A stretch of DNA of 64,000 nucleotides from Corydoras sp. C115 (GCA_019802505.1 JAFMOC010000233.1:496001-560000); one strand, 5' to 3'. Counted from the stretch's first letter, positions 35,655 through 49,129 are shown. A program made the numbers and translations. The notes: generated from the letters alone by a model not told the origin.

Positions 35655-35934
35655 AAGCTCGTTCAACCCAATTAAACATCCAGCTCCCTGCTTACTGATG
35701 CTGTAAATATTCCTACTATAATGAAGCTGATCTGCCTTCAAATGTGTGTGTGTGTGTGTGTACGTGTAAGCCATAGTGTCCACAGCTGCCGGCGATGTCA
35801 CTCGGCACCCTGCGGGTGTCAGTGTGAGCTAATGGCCCTCATGTTACTTCATCACAAGGCTAAGTGCTGCTTCAATTTAAGAGGAGCTGAAATGACGACC
35901 ACAGCTCTAATAAACCTGTTCATTGCAGCACTCA

Positions 35935-35958
35935 CCCCCCCCCCCCCCCCCCCCCCCC
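35935..35958. repeat. poly(C) tract of 24
   Basis: A C homopolymer, unusual in length; it may vary in length between reads. Confidence 0.95.
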
Positions 35959-36292
35959 ACATCAGTGTGTGTGAGTGTGTGCTTGGCACCAGGGCCAAGT
36001 GCATGACCGAGGTGTATCAATGAATTTTTTTTTCTCATATGTTATAAATGTAAGAGTCATGCAGGTGTGCAGTGCTACAATAAAAAGTGAATGTTTTCGT
36101 TGGAAGCACAGTCACCTGCTGCCAAAAACAACCAAACTCTAATTATTAATTATACACAACAAAACCATAATGAGAACCTGACTTACAGACTCACCTTTAT
36201 AATGAGGACTAAATAATTGCAGAGAGAAAACTGAACCTTAAACAACTGCAGAAATGTAAGGGAGCCATAATCTATAGTTCTTAATATAGCAC

Positions 36293-36591
<299 letters not shown>

Positions 36592-39500
36592 GATTCACCT
36601 GCTAATTTTTCTATTAATGTCCATTTTATTATTTTTACTTCCCATGTAGATGAGTTTTGTAGTTTTCTGTTTACAGAATGGAGTCCGTCTGTTTCTCTAC
36701 ATGCCATGGTTGATCAACAGATGCTGGATCATTGCTTCATGACTTACAAAGTCCTGAAGATTGATTTAAACAATAGTCATATGACTAATGCTTCTCTTCA
36801 TTAGATAATTAGTAATATGCAGAATGAAAGTCCTGAATTGTTTAAAGTTGGACGTTGAACCTTTCAGAACAACATTCCAGTCATTCAGTTGATTTAGACA
36901 GACGTAAAAAAAAACAATCAAATAAATTCGGTAAAGAATGAAGGCCTGACTCTGGAATGAGCAAAGCGCTGTGTGGGATGGGCGTTGATTATTAAAGCAT
37001 ACCATCATCAGCTGATAGAAACAGGACCCAGCGTTCTCTTAACTGGATTTTTATTGCATCATGTTGAGCAGAATCTTTAAATAAAAAATATATTCAATTA
37101 AAATATCTAGTGAAGTCGGCGAGGTGTTTTTGTCGCCTCGTTCAGTAGGCATTTTGTAATCGCAGCTGTTGAGTCTTTAATGGTAATTAAATAATTAAGA
37201 CTATAATAGTCACACAATTTTCATTACTTTGTTTAGAATTTTTTTTTTCTAAATAAAGTAAAGTCGAAATTTACTTACAATTATCAACCTGGTGTTTCTT
37301 TGGGGTCAGAACACAGGGTTTGACCTTCTGAACTCTGCTGGAGTTTGGCTGTGATCCCTAAACCTTCAGATTAATAACGCAACACCTTCTCCACTGACCT
37401 GCCACACCCACTTAGAGAGAGAAGGCATGCGGATTGGAATAGTTTAATGAGACATAATTAACACTGTCATGTGATTACCAATGATTTACTGGTAACCAAA
37501 GAACGAAGGTGTTTTATTTAATTGATTTAATTATAGTGTTGATTAAACTACATCAGTGTTGTGTATTATGGGATAACATTCTGTTAATCGACTCTTTATA
37601 AATATACCATTCAACATTAGGGTTGGATATTTGTAAGTTACTTGGAATAAAAGTTTATATAAAAATATGTAATATAAAAAGGTTTTGTGCGTACAGCGTT
37701 TTAGGCGATGTTTTTTTTGCAATTAGCAGACGGACGCTCAGAAGATCTTGGGAGTGTTTTTGTTTATTTTTGCAAATTTCCTGACGAATGATTCGTTCTT
37801 AAGAGCATTAAAAGCTTATTGTTGTCATTTGGGCTCGGCCCTTTGTGGTTCTGACTGGCATTGTACCACGAGGTGACTAATCCCATGATGACCATGACGA
37901 ATACTTTACCATTCTTCTCGAACACGTTTCCAATTTTTTTTTTTTTCAGGTTTTATTGTCATATTCTTCATCACGAGTTAAAATCATTAGCAGTAATGAC
38001 ATTCACAGAGTCAGCTCAGCGTCACGCCGAAGTCAAATCAATACAAACCGCATTTAAATGATGGTATTTAATTAAATGTCTAATAGACATAAGAGATAGA
38101 ATGTGTAGACTGTTCTCAGATGATGCTGATCACGTAGATAATCAGAAAATTAATAATGAAATGGCTGCCATATTACAAAATACTGACTGTTTATTAAATT
38201 AATTTAACATTAATATTTAATATTAATTTACCTCAGCAAAATAAATGTAAATTGAAGTTATTTATAGGGATTTGGAGAAAAGTTGAATGTTTAAATATTA
38301 AATACAACGTCAACAGAATGCTGTTATTTAAGGCGCAGAAGTCAAAACATTCACATAGAACCATCTGAAAGTTCAGGTTACTCTTTATCAGCTTCTGTAT
38401 TTACCGTAATTATTAATCCTAAACGATGCTGGAGCAACAGAAACAGCTGAAGTATTCACTGAGATCACCCCCCCCCCCCCATTCGAACCATGTGAGCTCT
38501 TCAGGGAACGTTCTGAAATTAGGTTGCTGTTATCTCACTCATCACAGCAGTCATATTAGTGTCACCAACAAAAACAGGACGCCATAGTAACGTGGTAATC
38601 AGCCGGATACCACAACTGCTTCTGCTCTGCTGACAAAGGCCTTTTGTTTGAGGATCCAAACAGGAATATGATGCAGAACTGGATACACAGTGCTGCAGTG
38701 CCATGGCAATGATTATACATGGTATTAAAGCCAAACGACATAGGGCCCGGTAGATTTAAGGGCCATGTAGGAGTTAATAATCCTCCATTAAAATCACTAA
38801 TACACCGAACATGGAAGGGTTTTGTTCCATTGGCTGTTTCGTCGCCCACCCAGCGCGCTGGCCTGCCTGCTGAGCCATTCCTTTCTCCACAATCAAAACC
38901 AGACTTTCATGTGCTGTTAGAAACTAATGAAATTTATGCACTTAGCTGTTCGTATATCCTGACATATTCCATAAAGCCCAAAATGTCCCTGGATCCCTCC
39001 TCCCAGAATATATCAGGCCTTCCTGTGCTGGTTTGGACGCCTCGCTGCCGAGGTGCCGGGTGCCAATGGGCATGAAATGATGTGGTGCAGAAATGCAGCT
39101 TTGCACTTGTTTCAGTAAAGTCACAGAGTATTATGGACCGACACCATTGGATTCGAATGCTGGCGCTTGTACGGCCGCCCGGTTCGCCGTTTCAGGGGCG
39201 TTGATGCAAAGCGACCTGTGCTCAAAGACAATTCAGAGAAAAGTTAATTTTAGACTTTGAATTATTACTGTAATCCACACTTGTAATCCGAGTATAATCT
39301 GCACTTGCTCCTGCACTCGGTCTAACCTTGTGAGGTGTTTCATAGGTAGCAAGATGTGCACGGGTTTGAATCATCTGCTGGTGCTGACGGGTTTGATGAC
39401 GGGTTAATTAGGTTTTTAATAAATATTTGCAGGTTTGGCGAGCGCTCCCTATATTTCGTACACTGGAATTACAGCCATTATATTAGATCATCTGTTAATA

Positions 39501-39957
39501 TAGATCTCTCTCTTACATACTCTGACCTCCCCCCCCCCTCACACACACACACTTTTTCTTTCTATCTCTTTTTTTTGTTTTTTGTTAACCGGTCTGTTCT
39601 CTGAATTTCTGTGTGTCATTACAGTTATTACAGTCAAAATGTTTAATGTGCTGGAGGAAAAAAACAATCAGTTTCAGGGGAGTGTTCATGAATCAAAGAT
39701 GAAGTGTAGAAGCTGTGCATAAACTCGATAAGCTCGCCGTATTGTACTCTTTAAGCCTCTATGAGCCGACTGATGATCACGAGTCATTTTTCAGTAATTT
39801 AGAGATGATTGGAAATAATGAGCTTTATAGTAAAATGTACAGTAAAAACCCGACACGCCTTCGTTCTGTATCAACAAAATTCCATCATCGTTTTCATCTG
39901 TCAGCCGGCATTGTCATGGTGTGAGGACACGTCAGAGAGTTTTATTTCCCCAAGTAA
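36592..39957. other. intergenic segment
   Basis: No gene recognised. AT-rich from 36.6 to 38.5 kb, with TTAATTA-type cores. More complex sequence at about 38720-39200 may be regulatory. Short C runs lie near 38467 and 39528. Confidence 0.5.
37318..37412 (-). mobile_element. SINE family B fragment
   Basis: A degraded match to the tRNA-like end of the copies at 50044 and 57441: CCTTCAGATTAATAACGCAA, then CACTGACCTGCCACACCC. Confidence 0.5.
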
Positions 39958-40330
39958 ACTACTATCCATCCATCCATCCATTATCTTCTGCTTTATCCTC
40001 TATTAGGGTCGTGGTGGGGTTCCCCATGCCCATCCAGGGGAGAACGTTTCAGGCGCTGGGCAGATACACCCAGGACAGGGCGCCAATCTATCGCTGGGCA
40101 CACACTCACTCACACAGACATACACACTCTATATGGGGCAATTTGGAGAACTCAATTGACTTGATCCATGTTTTTGGACTGTGGGAGGAAACCGCAGAAC
40201 CCGGAGGAAACCCACGCGGACACGGGGAGAACATGGAAACTCCACCCAGATGGGGATTTTAACTGGGAATCCCTAGTGCAGAGAGGAGAACATGTCAACC
40301 ACTAAGCCACCGTGCTGCCCCTACTACTAT
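39958..40330 (-). mobile_element. SINE family A, full-length reverse copy
   Basis: The body at 39966-40320 reads from the (CCAT)n tail side to CCACTAAGCCACCGTGC. An 8-bp flanking match ACTACTAT lies at 39958-39965 and 40323-40330, with two extra bases before the right copy, so the target-site duplication is probable but not certain. The B-box region carries a change (GGATTTTAACTGGG), so pol III promoter strength may be reduced. Confidence 0.85.
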
Positions 40331-41700
40331 TTATAATAATAATAATAATAATAATAATCATATATTGTGATTTATTTAATCAGACTGTTGCATCGTTTGT
40401 TCAGATTCTGATCTTTAATATACAGTAACACATTCTGAACAGCAGAAACCCAACAATATTAATGAAACATTTAAATTCCCATCTTTAAACTACATTTTGT
40501 TCATTTTATTTCTAGGTTTCTACATCTGTAAGGATTAAAATAAGACATTGTATATCTGAGCAGTAGAGTGGAAAGCAAATAAACACCCCAGACAGGTCAC
40601 CGGGCGATCGCAGGGCAGACACACAAACAGATGAACACACATTTGCACCAGGGGCTGATTTGATTATTAGGAAGAATCTGGGAAATCTTTTTTTAAAAAT
40701 TGCAGAAATGTGGAGAACATGCCAACGTCATACTGAGGACCTGAAACCCAAACAGGTTCAGGTCCTCCAAACGACCAATACAGAAAGCACAGGCCTACTA
40801 AAGTGACTCTGTAAAATCTTGCTTATTATTCGTCCTAGACATCTTTTTCTAGGAATTTGCACACTCATCAGTAATCAGCTGCCTGTCACCATCCCGAGTT
40901 TGATTACAATTTATTTCCCAACAAACTAGACAGCACACAAATCACTCAGCACATTCGTGTGCCCAGCACTTCAGTCCTAATTGGGGGGAAAAAAAAGGGA
41001 TCAGGATTGTATCGTCGTCTTGGTCTGCACATGCCGTATCAGCTGCTCGGAGGCAAAGCGCGGCTGTAAATTTATAAAACAGTTATACGACGGCACAAAA
41101 GCTGATCTGTTGGGTACGAAACGCATTTGTTGCATCCCTCCTCCTGTCAGTCAGTGGGGATGATTTATGGAAAAGTGCGCTTGAATATAAATCAATCTTC
41201 AGGACGCTCTGGCAACATAAAATCCCACTCTCTCCCACAGACGGGGCTCATGCAAGAATTTATATACGAGGCTAAAACAACTACATGTGTCAAAGTATTG
41301 ACAGCTGTCAGCGATGCCATTGACTATGGGAATTATAAATTAGGCAAACTGCAGTTCTCCAGACTTCATGTTGTCTTGTAAACACAGCGTGGCTGTAGTT
41401 TAAAGCGTGAAATACTGCTGTCAACAATAACAGCGCACATTGTAAAAATGTCTTCATGCTTTGGCTCCTCTATGATCTGCTGGCTAAAAGGTAATCATTC
41501 ATTTAGACAGCAACCGAGCCGTGATCTGTTATACTGCAGGTGATGCAGAAAAGGAAACGCCTCAGCTTAAATAAGTTGGATTAGTATTAACATTTCGTTA
41601 TTGTATGAGTGCACAAAAATAAAAGTCCTTCCCACAATACAGCGATGATGAGGCTGATGGGAATGGAGGAGAGGTCACTCACTAGGTTTAACTAGTTACC
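40331..41700. other. intergenic segment with candidate regulatory island
   Basis: An (AAT)n tract at 40336-40358, then older repeat-like fragments at 40590-40760. A compact, complex island at about 40970-41420 contains the MEIS/TGIF palindrome annotated separately. No gene recognised. Confidence 0.5.
41299..41310. promoter_or_regulatory. TGACAGCTGTCA palindrome (MEIS/TGIF-type site)
   Basis: A perfect 12-bp palindrome identical to the known dimer site of TALE homeodomain proteins (TGIF/MEIS/PKNOX), with a CAGCTG E-box at its centre. It lies in a compact island. The motif is seen directly; its use is inferred. Confidence 0.45.
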
Positions 41701-41803
41701 AGATCCATCTATCCATCCATTATCTTCCACTTGTCCGGGGTTCGGGTCATGGGGGCAGCAACCGAAGTAGGCAGACTCAGACCTCCCTCGCCCCAACCAG
41801 CTC
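41701..41803. mobile_element. repeat fragment of unassigned teleost family
   Basis: Reads CCATCCATTATCTTCCACTT, then GGGTCATGGGGGCAGCAACC and CAGACCTCCCTCGCCCC. It resembles a common fish repeat but is distinct from family A after its shared TCCATTATCTTCC end. Confidence 0.5.
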
Positions 41804-41806
41804 AAT

Positions 41807-42187
41807 GATAATAGTTTATTCATTCATTCATTCTCTCCCGCTTTATCCTCTACTAGGGTCGCGATGGGGCTCCCCATGCCCATCCAGGGGAGAACGTCTC
41901 GGGCGCTGGGCAGATAGACCCAGTTTATTAGCGCCAATCAATCGTGGGTACACACTCACACACTCACACACTCAAACACACTCTATATGGGGCAATTTAG
42001 AGAACTCAATTAACTTGATCCATGTTTTTGGATTGTGGGAGGAAACCGGAGAACCCGGAGGAAACCCACGCGGACACGGGGAGAACATGGAAAGTCCACC
42101 CAGATGGGGATTCGAACCGGGAATCCCTAGCGCTGAGAGGCGAACGTGCCAACCATTAAGCCACCGTGCCACCCGGATAATAGTTTA
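41807..42187 (-). mobile_element. SINE family A, full-length reverse copy with 12-bp TSD
   Basis: The body at 41819-42175 is complete, from the (ATTC)n tail side to CCACCGTGCCACCCG. It is flanked by an exact 12-bp duplication GATAATAGTTTA at 41807-41818 and 42176-42187. This is the clearest single proof in the window that family A moves by target-primed reverse transcription. Confidence 0.93.
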
Positions 42188-42297
42188 GTTACAAGAAATC
42201 AACTAATCTTTAAAAAAAAAACTAGAAAATATTTTAACATTTACTGTGGTGCAGCACGGGGAATTTACCATTTACATTACTTTTACCCAGAAGATCG

Positions 42298-42780
42298 TAA
42301 GTGATGTCAGATGCTGATGTTGGATGAGAGAACCTTGGTGCAATCATCCCAAAAGAGTTAGATTGGGTTAAAGTCAAGGCTCTAAATGGCTTTTGTACAA
42401 AATCCTTGTAACACTGCGTTTAGGGATCTTCGTGATAAAGTGATTTTGCATACTGTGCGTACACACCGAAGAGTTTGTCCTCCACATTTAATCCATCCAT
42501 GCAGTGAAACACACATATACACACACTAGTGAAGTGAGCACATGTGTCCAGAGCGATGGGCAGACTTGAATATGGTGCCCGGGGAGCAATTGGGGTCAGG
42601 TGCCTTTGCCCAATGGCACTACAGCGATGGTACTTGTGACCTGGAATCAAATCCGGTCTTGTTCCTTAAGCACAGGCCCATGACTCCCCCTTAGGTACTG
42701 AGATAGATGAGTTATACAAGAATTGAAAAAGGGCCTTCCCCAAACTGTTACTCCCAAAGTGTAAAGCATTTTTTTTAATA
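42298..42780 (-). mobile_element. Tc1-like remnant split by another repeat
   Basis: The outer parts, 42298-42417 (GTCAGATGCTGATGTTGGAT, then AAAGAGTTAGATTGGGTTAA) and 42720-42780 (AAAGGGCCTTCCCCAAACTG), are phrases that lie next to each other in a Tc1-like family common in teleosts. The interval 42418-42719 (GAGCGATGGGCAGACTTGAA, CCCGGGGAGCAATTGGGGTC) reads as a different, SINE-like repeat. Family assignment is from memory. Confidence 0.5.
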
Positions 42781-42863
42781 ATGCAGAGCTGTGTGTTTGA
42801 TTTGATGACTGAATCTGATTAAATAAATTAAAACCGGTGTCTCAATTCTTTTATTCATAAGTT

Positions 42864-43200
42864 GTTTCTCTTGATGGGCGGCACAGTGGTTTAATGGTTG
42901 GCATGTTCTCCTCTCAGAGCAGGGGATTCCCAGTTCGAATCCCAATCTGGGTGGAGTTTCCATGTCCTCCCCGTGTCCGCGTGGGTTTCCTCCGGGTTCT
43001 CCGGTTTCCTCCCACAGTCCAAAAACATGGATCCAGTCGATTTGAATTCTCCAAATTGCCCCATATAGAGTGTGTCTGTGTGAGTGAGTGTGTGCCCAGC
43101 TGTAGACTGGCGCCTGTCCTGGGTGTCTGCACAGTGCCCGAGATGTACCCTAATAGAGGATAAAGCAGAAGATAATGGATGGATGGATGTTTCCCTTGAT
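42864..43200 (+). mobile_element. SINE family A copy with 12-bp TSD
   Basis: The body runs from 42876 to 43188. The flanks GTTTCTCTTGAT (42864-42875) and GTTTCCCTTGAT (43189-43200) differ by one base. The B box (AGTTCGAATCC) is present. The 3' part has a deletion between GTGCCCGAGATG and TACCCTAATAG. Confidence 0.9.
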
Positions 43201-43827
43201 CTAAATAGATTTAGTCAAAATAAATTATTGGTTAGTTTCAGTAACTGTTTTCATTATTTATAATGATCTATCTGAATGTTCTGACACGCACCGTATGTTT
43301 CGCTACCTCCTCTGTGGATCCACTATTTAAAACAGCAGCATCACCCAGCAAAACGACTGTATAATTAAAAACAAATTTAGCAGTTGGCAGCCGTTCAGTT
43401 CATATTAATTTTCGTGATTATGAAGATTGAGTGCTTCACTACAAATATAGGCATTCATGATGGAACTTGCACTTCTCCTCTTTGGAGGAGGATTAAAAAA
43501 AAATAAAAGAGCCGTGTTGTTTAAAAAGAATCTGCCACATGCATGAACACCTTTTTCTTGCTTAAAGGCCCTACATCATCAAAAGCTGTCAGTCATTTGT
43601 TTTTCTCATCACATTAAGTTTTCACGTGTTTACGCCTCATAGCGTAATCAAAAAGCAAAGCAGGGATAGGGCAAAAGGTTTCCAAGAAACAAAATGTTAT
43701 TACAGTTAAAGTATAACAGGCCAAAAGGAGGCAAGAGTGAAGAACACGAATCAGTTAACTGTAAACAGCACGCTGAGCCAAAAATGTATAGAATGTATTA
43801 ATTACACTGAAGTGATAAAGAGCTGTG

Positions 43828-43925
<98 letters not shown>

Positions 43926-44540
43926 GTATTTACAGAAAAGTGGGATCAATAGAGTGTGTGTGTGTGTATATATATATATAGATCAGATATTGGAGTCAAG
44001 GCATCTGGCTCACACAAAGGAAACTGGAAATATTACTGCTTTATATTTATATTTATTTTTTGTAGATAATTTTTGGAAACCAATGCTATAAAAATCATTG
44101 TATAATTTTTGCTAAATTAAGCAGCTAACTATTAAACATGGTGTGGACCTGACATTCCAAAAATAACCTAAATTCACGTTACGGGAAACTGAATGTCATT
44201 ATGAATCACGAATCCTGAAAGCATGTGAAGAAAACCTAGCCTTTTACTAAAGAAATCTAAATCTGTTTTTTTTTCCCTGTGTAAAATCTGTAGAAGGCAC
44301 GTGGGTCGAACTCATAAAACAAGAAGAGGGAGATTCCAACCCGACTAAAAATGTCCTGGTAACCTGTTTAACCAGCTAAATGTGATTAACTCAGAACGGC
44401 GACTTTTGCCCATTACAATATCATATTACATGTTGTTTTTTTTTATCTGAAGTTTAACATTTTTAACATTTTATTCATTTCTACAAATTTATGGCGTGTG
44501 TCTGAAGGAATTTTCATTCATACTTCCTAATAATAATCTC
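43201..44540. other. intergenic, microsatellites only
   Basis: AT-rich sequence with a compound (CT)n/(AT)n tract (annotated separately). No gene recognised. Confidence 0.5.
43828..43980. repeat. (CT)n/(AT)n and (GT)n/(AT)n microsatellites
   Basis: (CT)n at 43828-43847 continues into about 37 AT units to 43922. A second (GT)n(AT)n tract lies at 43954-43980. Confidence 0.95.
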
Positions 44541-44544
44541 CAAG

Positions 44545-44745
44545 CATTGTGAGGTCAGACACTGATGTTGGGCGACTGGCTCACAATTTTTATTACACGT
44601 CACTCCAAATCTGTTTACAGAGGTCGAGGTTAGAGTTCTGCTTGAGACAAACATTTTTTTTTATGGTCCTCACTTTGAGCAGTGGGCAAAAATCAAGCCT
44701 TCCCCAAACAGCTCCCATAATGTTCAAAGCATACCATTTGTTATA
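44545..44745 (-). mobile_element. Tc1-like remnant
   Basis: Contains GAGGTCAGACACTGATGTTG and, about 145 bp on, AAGCCTTCCCCAAACAGCTC. This is the same phrase order as in the remnant at 42298-42780 and in a common teleost Tc1-like family. Strongly degraded. Confidence 0.5.
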
Positions 44746-46487
44746 CACTTGTACCATTTTTTTTAAATATAATGTATATCCATCTTTGTATTAAATTGTT
44801 TGTTTTTGCGGAACATTGTGACATATTTAAAGTTTTAAAGAGGAAATTATGTAATGCTGAAATTAGCGCCATGTTTACATACGAGGTCATAAAGATCTAA
44901 AGGTGCGGTGAGCATAGAAACAAAAAAAGAACAAAGGAATTTAACAAATAACCCAGAACCATGTGTATGCTATCAATAAATTAATTTGAAGATTTTTTTT
45001 TAAAAATCTTATGTGCTGAAGATTATCAAACACAGAACAGGCAGAACCTTGAGGTGGATGGGCTACACCAGCAAATAACAAATTAGTTGCCATGCTGTGT
45101 TTAAACAAAACAGACATACAGACTGTGACCAAAACCAAAATAATTATTAATCGCTGCTTAATTTATTATCTGTCAAACCTGAACAGTGCCCTCATTCCAA
45201 CATAAACCAGACAATATTTTAAAACTTTTTAATTTTTTTTTTGTCTCTGCAGCAAAGAAGCATCATGATTTAAATGATTGAGGCCACTTTAGAAAGCCTT
45301 CGACGCTGAAAACACAATCATAATGAAACACAGTAACTAAGACATTGTTTGGAAGCTTTTTAGGATGGTTTCTCATAATCGTTGCATGTAGTCCAGACCT
45401 GTTTGTAAACTGCTGTAGATTTCAGCTTGACAAGGGCTTGACAGAGTCGAGATTAAGCGAAGAGGAAGTAAAGAAAAGAAACCATTCATAAATGTTTTAG
45501 CAGGTCCCATGCTTTAGGGCCTGTGTGTTGATGGATTTTAATAGTGACAGAAAGGCAGATAGGCATCTTTCATCCCTACCTTCCTTTCCCTGGTTATTTA
45601 GAGATGTCATGTGCATAAGTATGCGAGAATTTGACTCTATACATTACAGGTATGACATATATAGGGTGAAGTGTAACAAATAAATCCGTACCTGTCAGTT
45701 GAATTTAACGAAACAATACATAGATTTGGTAATTGGCTGAAAGCTGTGGAATTAAGAGGATACATACATGATCCTCCAACAAAGTCTGCAGAAGAACTGT
45801 TTTCAAGTTTTACAAAAGCTTGGAACAGTCGACCAGACGAGCACCTTCCAAACGGCAGGTCAGGTCATGGTCATCCTGAGAACGACTGATGAATCTAAAA
45901 ACTGAATATCAGATGCGAGGTGAAGGTTACTGAGCTGATGGTGTAGCGGTTTGAGGTTTGAGGTACCGGAATAAAGCTGAGGTTTGCAAACAGAGTTATC
46001 TGGAGTGTATAATGTGAAAACCTCCTAAATATCTGTAATCTAACAAGTTGAAGGTTGTGGAGGATCATCCGCGGAGGCTAACAGAGACAGATATACTCCA
46101 GGAGATCTTTAATCCACCAAGATCTGTATGAATGGGATGAATTCAGAGCAGCTGCCACTTAATTTGAAGTTAATTAAAAGTCGTGACGCTGCTCTGAATG
46201 AGGCAAAAATAATAATTTAATAAAAATCCATTTGAAGAACTCTCGTCTGCCTTTTCACATTAATTATTCATATAAACTGAATAAAGTGCATTTTGTAGAA
46301 CCATATTTTTGTAGCCCATCCATTCACCCTGAGGACAGAGCGGCATTCTGTTATGAAAAGCTACATCAGATCATTTCATTTTAATTACTAATTATTTATG
46401 AGGAGGACCTTGGCGAAGGGGATTTTTTGGGTTTTATAAAAGTAACATTTGTAAGACATTAATTTGGTGTGTGCATGCATCATTTAT
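44746..46487. other. intergenic, no gene recognised
   Basis: AT-rich sequence. I see no exon, known repeat or clear motif cluster. Confidence 0.5.
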
Positions 46488-46781
46488 GGTGGCACAGTGG
46501 CTTAGTGGTTGGCACTGCTTGCTTTTTAGCACTGGGGATAAAGGTTCGAATCCTGACCTGGGTGGAGTTTCCTGCCACAGTCCAAAAACATGGATTTAAG
46601 GTGAATTAGCTGCTATAAATTGCACCAGTGTAGGGTGTATGTGAGTGAGTTTGTGCCCAGCGATGGATTGGGCATCCTGTCCTGGGTGCATGTGGCCAGC
46701 ACCCAAAATGTTCTCTCCTGGATGGGCATGGAGAACCCCAAGTATAGGATTAAGAGGAGGATGATAGATGGATGGATGAAT
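46488..46781 (+). mobile_element. SINE family A, older divergent copy
   Basis: Starts GGTGGCACAGTGGCTTAGTGG with a recognisable A box and AGGTTCGAATCC B box. Many substitutions and a deletion in the body (GGAGTTTCCTGCCACAG) set it apart. It ends GATGGATGGATGAA. Confidence 0.8.
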
Positions 46782-46885
46782 GTATAATTTGGAAACTGTT
46801 AAATAGCATCTTACTAATGAGTGCTGCAGTTTAAATGGCAATAAGTTATGCCCGCCTTGGGCTGATATTTATGCGTTTTATATTA

Positions 46886-46922
<37 letters not shown>

Positions 46923-48209
46923 GCCAGAAAGCCAGGTGTTCTCAGTGAGCCAAGCGAAGTCTGGAAAGCATCCAAGTGGGACTGATGTAATAGAGATTGA
47001 AATAGTTCTGGTGTTTTGGCAGTTCCAGTTCCTTTTCGCTCTCTAGTTTCTTTACTTCCTTCATCATGTTTGCCGCCGCGGCAGGTGAAATATACCATTC
47101 AGCGGTTTTATTTCATGTGAACGTGTTGATATTCCTTCCTGCCAGCACCAGTTGCTCGTGTCATCTCCACACTGATGGAGGACGTGAGGAAGGCCAGCGT
47201 TGGTCCTCCTTTTCCACGACGCCCCTTTTCTCCAATGTGCTGGGCACCACTGGTGTAGCACCGCGTGCATGTTGTTATTTTGTAGACGAAAATGTGTTTT
47301 TTATTTCCACATCACTCTGCAGCTCCTGTAAAACGTTCTCGCCCTCGTTTCTTTTTCCACTAGAAATAAATACTCGCAGGTGTGGGATAATTACAGTGTC
47401 AGCAGAAGATACGCCCCTTTTATTAGTAGCGCAGTAAAACATGTGTTCCGAACTCTATAAATAACCGCGTACAAGCTTGGAAAATGGTAATTTCAACGAG
47501 TAACGTAAACGTATTCTTTGCCCGTGCATTGTAATCTATTCGGCTCATGCTGTGTGAAAGGTATGAGCGATGATCTAACTGTTTTCCTCGTGTTAAAGCA
47601 AAAGCAAGACGGCACAGGATAAAGTCGGAGAACAAAGCCAATTAGCCGTTCTTTCGCCGGCCGTAAATAAACTCCAGTGACACGATTTACACAAGCTGTG
47701 CTGGTACAAGCGCTGCGGTGCGCTGTGACGCACTGAATCATATTCTGAAACGCGAACAGCATCCAGGTGTGAGCCGTGGCCCAGCACTCGGTGGCACGCC
47801 CTCCTGTCGGCCGTGCTCGAGATGTTTTCCGTTGAACCTTCCTCTGCAAACAGAACGGCGGCCGATAGCGCACCGATTCCCCCCACCACCACCACCACCA
47901 CCCCCCGAAACTGTAAGTGGGGATCAGAGCTCAAACAAATCTGCACACAATAAATCTGTCCCTTCACCTCTGACGGCCAGGGCAAATCTGTAACAGAAAC
48001 ATGGAGCGCATGAATCTCTTTGTGCTTAATTGCCAGCTCTGAGACCGAGCGAGCCGGTTAGGCCTCACACACAGGCTTCTGCATGAATGGAAGGATTTTC
48101 GTCTTGAGCGAAGGCACACACTCTGACACCGAGCCCAGTCTGCCAGAGGTTAGGGCCAATATATATTTATATACATCTTCAACGGAAGATTACTGTTAAT
48201 ACAAAGCGT

Positions 48210-48211
48210 GT

Positions 48212-48252
<41 letters not shown>
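48210..48252. repeat. (CA)n microsatellite
   Basis: About 21 CA units. Confidence 0.95.
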
Positions 48253-48253
<1 letters not shown>

Positions 48254-48809
48254 GAGTGCTGCAAATGTGTGAAAAGGTCACACATGCACCTTCCAGCATG
48301 CAGCCTAAATCCCAAACCTGGCCCTGGCAAGCCCAACCCTAATGTAACCGTTAATTAACCTTAACTGTGCCGATTAACTTAAAGCCCAGCTATTAGGCGC
48401 CACAAGGTGTTTTGGGGGAGACAAAGAGAAGTGGAAGGAGTGGTTACACCTAACTTGCACCTCTCTGTTTTCTTTTGTGGGTGAAGCAGATATTAAGCTA
48501 TTACAGGTGATCCCCCATAATCCCAATAATCATCATAATGGTCCCATTTCGGAGGGAGTGTGGTGGATTCAAGGAACGGTTTACCTTTAATGCCCTTTGC
48601 ACAGTTGCAGCCTTGTTTTATTAAGATTTCCTCTATAATGAGACGGCATGGTGCAGATGTTTTGAACCCCGGCAGTTTATTGTGGCGTACGTGTTGAGGT
48701 CACAATGCTGGAATATTGATCAAAGCAATCCCATTAAACACATTTGGAACTGTGGCTACAGGACAGGCCCTCTCACCCAACGTCAGGGTCTGATCTCACA
48801 CATTATGAA

Positions 48810-48815
<6 letters not shown>

Positions 48816-48874
<59 letters not shown>

Positions 48875-48884
48875 CATACATACA

Positions 48885-48979
<95 letters not shown>
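48816..48979. repeat. (TA)n(CATA)n(TA)n compound microsatellite
   Basis: About 55 bp TA, 44 bp of CATA tetranucleotides, then 65 bp TA, all alternating purine-pyrimidine. Confidence 0.97.
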
Positions 48980-48982
<3 letters not shown>

Positions 48983-49021
48983 TATGCTTTCTATTGATCC
49001 CACTTTTGTGTGAAGGCATTT

Positions 49022-49028
<7 letters not shown>

Positions 49029-49086
<58 letters not shown>

Positions 49087-49129
49087 TGTATATGTGTATA
49101 CTGTATATGTGTATACTGTATATGTGTAT
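49029..49129. repeat. (TA)n followed by three 15-bp tandem units
   Basis: The (TA)n tract at 49029-49084 leads into three exact copies of ACTGTATATGTGTAT at 49085-49129. Confidence 0.95.

Noticed and set aside
48871..48914. CRISPR-like regular repeat
   Set aside because: It is a CATA tetranucleotide microsatellite without spacers, in a vertebrate genome.
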